From an uncultured Prevotellaceae bacterium (lineage in GTDB: Bacteria; Bacteroidota; Bacteroidia; Bacteroidales; Bacteroidaceae), in contig CAMOSA010000126.1 of the NCBI GenBank assembly GCA_946624335.1, forward strand, positions 1 to 7,128: 7,128 nucleotides of DNA, given 5' to 3'. How positions within the stretch are numbered: the stretch's first letter is position 1; every line of letters begins with the position of its first letter. Under the pieces are notes generated by a model. That model was not told the DNA's origin, ran no database searches, and was given only the letters and a program-made list of their open reading frames with translations. Below are positions 5,994-7,128 of this stretch, piece by piece. The position numbers and the translations under genes are program-made.

Positions 5994-6027
5994 AAAAAAG
6001 AACCCGCAGGTCTTGCCTACGGGTTCT
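5994..6027 (-). terminator. Rho-independent terminator of rpsA
   Basis: Read on the minus strand, AGAACCCG (6027-6020) pairs with CGGGTTCT (6006-5999), and after one mismatch three further pairs close a small loop. The stem runs into six T residues (5999-5994). It lies 64 bases after the rpsA stop, in the right orientation, and is a textbook intrinsic terminator. Confidence 0.88.
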
Positions 6028-6038
6028 ATCTTGTTAAG

Positions 6039-6078
6039 GTGTCGACGTGTTAACGTGTCAACGTATCAACGTGTAACC
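6039..6078. repeat. 8-base tandem repeat, GTGTCAAC-type, about five units
   Basis: Five consecutive 8-base units can be read: GTGTCGAC, GTGTTAAC, GTGTCAAC, GTATCAAC and GTGTAACC, with degenerate copies continuing to about 6090. Three adjacent units carry GTYRAC (6041, 6049, 6057). The array lies between the rpsA stop codon and its terminator, so it would be transcribed as 3' untranslated sequence. Confidence 0.8.
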
Positions 6079-6091
6079 TGTTATCGTGTCT

Positions 6092-7128
6092 TTATTCGCC
6101 TTTCTCGAGCTTAGCCTTGAGTTCAGCCAGAGCGTCGATGTCGCCGAGCGTGGTGCTGGCAGCCTGGTTCTGGATGGTCGGCTGTTGCTCCTTGGCGGGA
6201 CGCTTGGCAGCGCGCTCTGCCTTGCGAGCCTCACGCTGTTCGGTGCGTGTAGCATCTTCGAAGATGCGGCTGTGGCTGAGGATGATGCGCTTGCTGTCCT
6301 TGTTGAACTCGATGACCTTGAAGGGCAGTTTCTCGCCTTGCTGAGCCTGGCTGCCGTCTTCCTTGACGAGGTGCTTGGGCGTAGCAAAACCTTCGACGCC
6401 GTATTCGAGCTGAACGACGGCTCCCTTGTCGAGAAGCTCGACGATGGTGCCTTCGTGCACGCTGTCACGAGTGAAGACCGTCTCAAAGACGTTCCAAGGA
6501 TTCTCCTCGAGCTGCTTGTGTCCAAGGCTGAGGCGACGGTTGTCCTTGTCGATCTCGAGCACTACGACCTCGATGTCTTCGCCGATCTTGGTGAACTCAC
6601 TGGGGTGCTTGACCTTCTTCGTCCAGCTGAGGTCGCTGATGTGGATGAGGCCGTCGACGCCCTCTTCGAGCTCAACGAATACGCCGAAGTTAGTGAAGTT
6701 GCGGACACGTGCGGTGTGCTTGCTGCCGACGGGGTACTTCTCTTCGATAGCCTCCCAGGGATCGGCCTTGAGCTGCTTGATGCCGAGTGACATCTTGCGC
6801 TCCTCGCGGTCGAGGGTGAGGATGACGGCTTCGACCTCGTCGCCGACCTTCATGAAGTCCTGAGCGGAGCGCAGGTGCTGGCTCCAGGACATCTCGCTGA
6901 CGTGGATGAGGCCTTCGACACCGGGTGCCACCTCGATGAATGCGCCGTAGTCGGCCATGACGACAACCTTACCCTTGACGTGGTCGCCAACCTTGAGGTT
7001 GGGATCGAGAGCGTCCCAGGGATGGGGTGTGAGCTGCTTCAGACCGAGAGCGATACGCTTCTTCTCCTCGTCGAAGTCGAGGATAACAACGTTGATCTTC
7101 TGGTCGAGCTCAACAACCTTCTTAGGAT
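6092..7128 (-). CDS. rpsA: 30S ribosomal protein S1, C-terminal part, cut by window edge
   Basis: S1 binds mRNA on the small ribosomal subunit through repeated S1 (OB-fold) domains. The frame enters from the right edge at 7126 and gives 344 residues. It begins with the end of one S1 repeat (to about residue 37, LGLKQLTPHPW) and continues through three more: about 45-119 (YGAFIEVAPGVEGLIHVSEMSW), 133-206 (FGVFVELEEGVDGLIHISDLSW) and 220-289 (KGAVVQLEYGVEGFATPKHL). Each repeat has the GAF/GVF strand and the G-[IL]-[KH]-Q-L or SHS closing segment. The last repeat is the most divergent, as usual. A charged, alanine- and lysine-rich tail (290-344) ends in ALAELKAKLEKGE. An internal ATG at 6958 is not the start, because the S1 repeat continues upstream in frame. 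The N-terminal repeats lie outside the window. S1 is especially relevant in a phylum that makes little use of Shine-Dalgarno pairing. Confidence 0.97.
   Translation of the reverse strand, partial: PKKVVELDQKINVVILDFDEEKKRIALGLKQLTPHPWDALDPNLKVGDHVKGKVVVMADYGAFIEVAPGVEGLIHVSEMSWSQHLRSAQDFMKVGDEVEAVILTLDREERKMSLGIKQLKADPWEAIEEKYPVGSKHTARVRNFTNFGVFVELEEGVDGLIHISDLSWTKKVKHPSEFTKIGEDIEVVVLEIDKDNRRLSLGHKQLEENPWNVFETVFTRDSVHEGTIVELLDKGAVVQLEYGVEGFATPKHLVKEDGSQAQQGEKLPFKVIEFNKDSKRIILSHSRIFEDATRTEQREARKAERAAKRPAKEQQPTIQNQAASTTLGDIDALAELKAKLEKGE

Larger units (their letters stand above)
5772..6091. other. 320-base intergenic region
   Basis: No convincing coding sequence is present. From left to right it holds the leader and promoter of the minus-strand exported-protein gene (to about 5845), a stretch with no recognised feature (5846-5906), a three-unit 8-base repeat (5907-5930), an A/T-rich patch (about 5937-5950), the rpsA terminator (5994-6027), and a second 8-base repeat array (6039-6078) in the rpsA 3' untranslated region. 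No tRNA or known riboswitch was recognised. Confidence 0.7.

Noticed and set aside
6039..6090. Possible CRISPR-like array
   Set aside because: The units are 8 bases long and directly adjacent with no spacers, and no cas genes are present, so it is a simple tandem repeat.
6086..6790. A 234-codon open frame on the plus strand opposite rpsA
   Set aside because: It is the antisense of conserved S1 repeats; the acidic, leucine-rich translation follows from the reverse complement of rpsA codons.
6092..6958. Treating the ATG at 6958 as a complete 288-residue gene start
   Set aside because: The same frame stays open to the right edge and encodes the preceding part of the S1 repeat and the end of another, so this is a truncated rpsA.

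Overview
The window is an ordinary stretch of housekeeping and cell-envelope genes from a member of the Bacteroidota, most likely the order Bacteroidales and perhaps Prevotellaceae. Three things point there. The omega-like RNA polymerase subunit, ribosomal protein S1 and the DUF4293-type membrane protein read as Bacteroidales forms. The promoters follow the Bacteroidota pattern (TTTG, about 20 bases, TAnnTTTG). The starts lack obvious Shine-Dalgarno sequences and have A/T-rich or unstructured leaders. No mobile element, CRISPR array, tRNA or rRNA was seen, and nothing in the window amounts to a new defence or biosynthetic system.

Layout. Positions 1-1015 (minus) hold the N-terminal half of uvrB, cut by the left edge. 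A short divergent promoter region (1016-1144) separates it from a plus-strand run of five genes: bamD (1145-1993), an rpoZ-like omega subunit (2127-2465), a DUF4293-like four-helix membrane protein (2462-2977), an exported type I periplasmic-binding-fold protein (3035-4180) and a PorT-family outer-membrane beta-barrel protein (4188-4913). A strong hairpin (4967-4994) lies between this run and a convergent minus-strand gene for an uncharacterised exported protein with a low-complexity tail (5019-5771). A 320-base intergenic region (5772-6091) carries that gene's promoter, two short arrays of an 8-base repeat in opposite orientation, and the rpsA terminator. Positions 6092-7128 (minus) are the C-terminal part of rpsA, cut by the right edge.

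How the genes fit together. The plus-strand run looks like one transcription unit driven from the bamD promoter: rpoZ and the DUF4293-like gene overlap by four bases, the last two genes are seven bases apart, and no second Bacteroidota-type promoter was found in the gaps. Four of its five products are envelope proteins: an outer-membrane assembly lipoprotein, an inner-membrane protein, a secreted ligand-binding-fold protein and an outer-membrane barrel. The omega subunit is the exception. The barrel would itself be a potential client of the Bam machinery. The flanking uvrB (DNA repair) and rpsA (translation) are separate transcription units.

Points worth a second look are the nearly leaderless uvrB promoter, the inverted 8-base repeat arrays flanking the rpsA terminator, the purine-rich repeat spacer between bamD and rpoZ, the stand-alone ligand-binding-fold protein next to a barrel, and the uncharacterised exported protein.
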